A stretch of 6,183 bases of DNA from Acidobacteriota bacterium (lineage in GTDB: Bacteria; Acidobacteriota; Aminicenantia; Aminicenantales; Aminicenantaceae): contig JAUWSR010000233.1 of NCBI GenBank assembly GCA_030609975.1, positions 1 to 6,183 of the forward strand. Reading direction: 5' to 3'. The notes under the pieces are model-generated. The model ran no database searches, was not told the origin of the DNA, and saw only the letters and a list, made by a program, of their open reading frames with translations. Shown here in pieces: positions 4,466 to 6,183 of this stretch. The stretch's first letter is position 1; every line of letters starts with the position of its first letter. The position numbers were made by a program, and so were the translations under genes.

Positions 4466-6183
4466 ATCAGATCACATCGGAATTTGGCATACATCACGAA
4501 CAGGTCGCCAACACGCTAGTGCTCCTGGGAGAAGGAGCAACCATTCCCTTTATTGCCCGCTATCGGAAGGAGAGGACCGGAAACCTGGATGAAAACCAGA
4601 TACGTGAGATTGAAAAGCAACACCGGTATTACCTTGAACTGAAGGACAGACAGGAGAGCATCCTGAAATCTATCGAATCTCAGGATAAACTTACCCCTGA
4701 ACTCAAGAAGAAGATCCAGAAAAGCCTGAACAAAACCGAGCTTGAAGACCTTTACCTCCCCTATAAACCCAAGCGGGCCACACGTGCCTCAAAGGCCCGT
4801 GAAGCCGGACTTGAGCCCCTGGCACGGTGGCTTTTTTCTCTTCAGGAAAAAACTGTAGATATTTTAGCAAAAGCCAACGATTTTCTTACTCCGGACAGGG
4901 GATATGATACTCCTGAGAAGGCACTTCAAGGAGCTTGCGATATCCTGGCTGAAGAGCTGTCCGAAAGGGCGGACATCCGAAAGTGGTTAAGAGAACTGGC
5001 TGAAAGAAAGGGTTTTTTTGTTTCTAAATGCAGGAAGGAATTCGCCTCCCAAAAAACCAAGTTTCAGATGTACTATGATTTCAAGGAGAAGCTGGATCGG
5101 ATAGCCTCGCATCGCATGTTAGCAATGCTGCGTGGAGAGCGCGAGAAGATTTTACGCCTGAAGCTGGAATTAAACGAAGAAGAAATCTTATTATATTTAG
5201 GTTCACACTTCATCAAATACCCACAAAACGCAGCTGCCGAGCTTCTGAGGAAGACGGTCCGAGACAGCTTCGTTCGTCTGCTCTTGCCTGCAACCGAGAC
5301 TGAAGTTCGCGCGGAGCTGCGAGAGCGAGCTGAGCAGGAAGCTATCGCTGTCTTTGCGGACAACCTGCGTGATCTGTTACTGGCAGCTCCGGCAGGGCAT
5401 CGGCGGATACTGGGAATCGATCCCGGTTTTCGGTCGGGATGCAAAGTGGTGGCGCTGGATGCTACCGGAAAATTCCTCGAATATCAAGCTATTTTCCCTC
5501 ATGCTCCCCAAGAAAGAAAGAAGGAAGCGGAAGCCACTCTGCTTAACCTGATCGAAAAATACCGTATTGAACTGATTGCAGTAGGAAACGGGACCGCCAG
5601 CCGGGAGACCGAATCCTTCGTACGCAGAGCCGTAAACACACTTGCGGAAGAAAGCCGGCCGGGTGTCGTGATCGTTAGTGAGGCCGGAGCCAGCGTCTAC
5701 AGTGCCTCCGAGGCAGCCGGTCAAGAATTGCCTGATTTTGATGTGACTGTAAGAGGAGCCATCTCCATCGGTCGCCGGCTGCAGGACCCTCTATCTGAAT
5801 TGGTTAAGATCGATCCCAAAGCTATCGGTGTTGGCCAGTACCAGCACGATGTGAACCAAAATAGCCTGAAAGCTGCACTGGACACGACTGTGGAGAGCTG
5901 CGTCAATCTGGTGGGCGTAGATCTCAACCTGGCTTCGGTCCAACTGCTTAAGTATGTGGCTGGCCTTAGCGAAACGACGGCGGCCCATATCGTGGACTAT
6001 CGAAATCAAGGGGGAGCCTTCTCGTCGCGGAAGGAACTCCTTAAGGTTTCCGGAGTCGGTTCCAAGACCTATGAACAGGCGGCTGGTTTTTTGCGCATCC
6101 CGGGCAGTGAAAATCCTCTTGACGATTCTGCTGTTCACCCTGAAAGGTATGACTTGGTATCCCGCATGGTTTCCTCGATAAAG
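4453..6183 (+). CDS. tex: Tex, S1 RNA-binding transcription accessory protein (3' end outside the window)
   Basis: The first 577 residues of Tex, a conserved cytoplasmic nucleic-acid-binding protein related to eukaryotic Spt6 and linked to transcription and stress tolerance. The N-terminal helical domain shows GATIPFIARYRKERTGNLDE (28-47) and LEDLYLPYKPKR (97-108). A YqgF/RuvC-like domain begins near residue 320 with ILGIDPGFRSG (Asp323). It continues through VGNGTASRETE (377-387) and VSEAGASVYSAS (409-420, Glu410). GQYQHDVNQ (461-469) is also a Tex hallmark. A helix-hairpin-helix region follows (about 495-550), including SGVGSKTYEQAAGF (533-546). The frame is intact to the last base. Family members usually run past 700 residues, so the C-terminal S1 domain should lie just beyond the window. 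ATG 4453 has AAGGG at good spacing and overlaps the lipoprotein frame by 13 bases. As the fourth gene behind three envelope genes it may be co-transcribed, though this need not mean a shared function. Confidence 0.95.
   Translation, partial: MDILNQITSEFGIHHEQVANTLVLLGEGATIPFIARYRKERTGNLDENQIREIEKQHRYYLELKDRQESILKSIESQDKLTPELKKKIQKSLNKTELEDLYLPYKPKRATRASKAREAGLEPLARWLFSLQEKTVDILAKANDFLTPDRGYDTPEKALQGACDILAEELSERADIRKWLRELAERKGFFVSKCRKEFASQKTKFQMYYDFKEKLDRIASHRMLAMLRGEREKILRLKLELNEEEILLYLGSHFIKYPQNAAAELLRKTVRDSFVRLLLPATETEVRAELRERAEQEAIAVFADNLRDLLLAAPAGHRRILGIDPGFRSGCKVVALDATGKFLEYQAIFPHAPQERKKEAEATLLNLIEKYRIELIAVGNGTASRETESFVRRAVNTLAEESRPGVVIVSEAGASVYSASEAAGQELPDFDVTVRGAISIGRRLQDPLSELVKIDPKAIGVGQYQHDVNQNSLKAALDTTVESCVNLVGVDLNLASVQLLKYVAGLSETTAAHIVDYRNQGGAFSSRKELLKVSGVGSKTYEQAAGFLRIPGSENPLDDSAVHPERYDLVSRMVSSIK

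Noticed and set aside
5073..5444. 123-codon minus-strand frame inside tex, rich in Ser and Arg
   Set aside because: The Ser/Arg-rich composition is what antisense reading of this coding sequence yields; tex is intact and unmistakable on the other strand.

Overview
This is a bacterial chromosomal window with moderate base composition and no rRNA, tRNA, CRISPR array or insertion sequence that I can see. The gene set is a Tat-exported DUF362 protein, a DUF6599-type exported protein, a small lipoprotein, Tex, and a class V PLP enzyme with a Cys-x-Cys loop. The export signals point to a Gram-negative-type envelope. From general knowledge of where such gene pairs occur I lean to Desulfobacterota (the old Deltaproteobacteria) or an Acidobacteriota/Aminicenantes-like lineage, but this is a weak inference.

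Layout: 1-208 holds no gene I can support. 209-1885 (minus) is a complete 558-residue class V aminotransferase / cysteine-desulfurase-like protein. 1886-2210 is a divergent intergenic region. It carries a good minus-strand -10 box with an inverted repeat over the expected -35 position, a weak hairpin plus T-run, and a sigma70-like promoter facing right. From 2211 a rightward gene cluster begins: DUF362 (2211-3395), DUF6599-type (3382-4335), a 45-residue lipoprotein with a TTG start (4328-4465), and tex (4453 to the window end, C-terminus missing).

All three junctions in the rightward cluster overlap, by 14, 8 and 13 bases. This suggests one transcript and probably translational coupling. The first three products all carry export signals: twin-arginine, Sec-type and lipobox. 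Together they look like a small envelope module of unknown function, followed by the cytoplasmic nucleic-acid-binding protein Tex. The divergent PLP enzyme may share regulatory DNA with this operon, but nothing in the sequence shows a shared pathway. The most interesting points are the lipoprotein hidden between two larger genes, the cysteine-rich Tat substrate paired with DUF6599, and the structured divergent promoter region.
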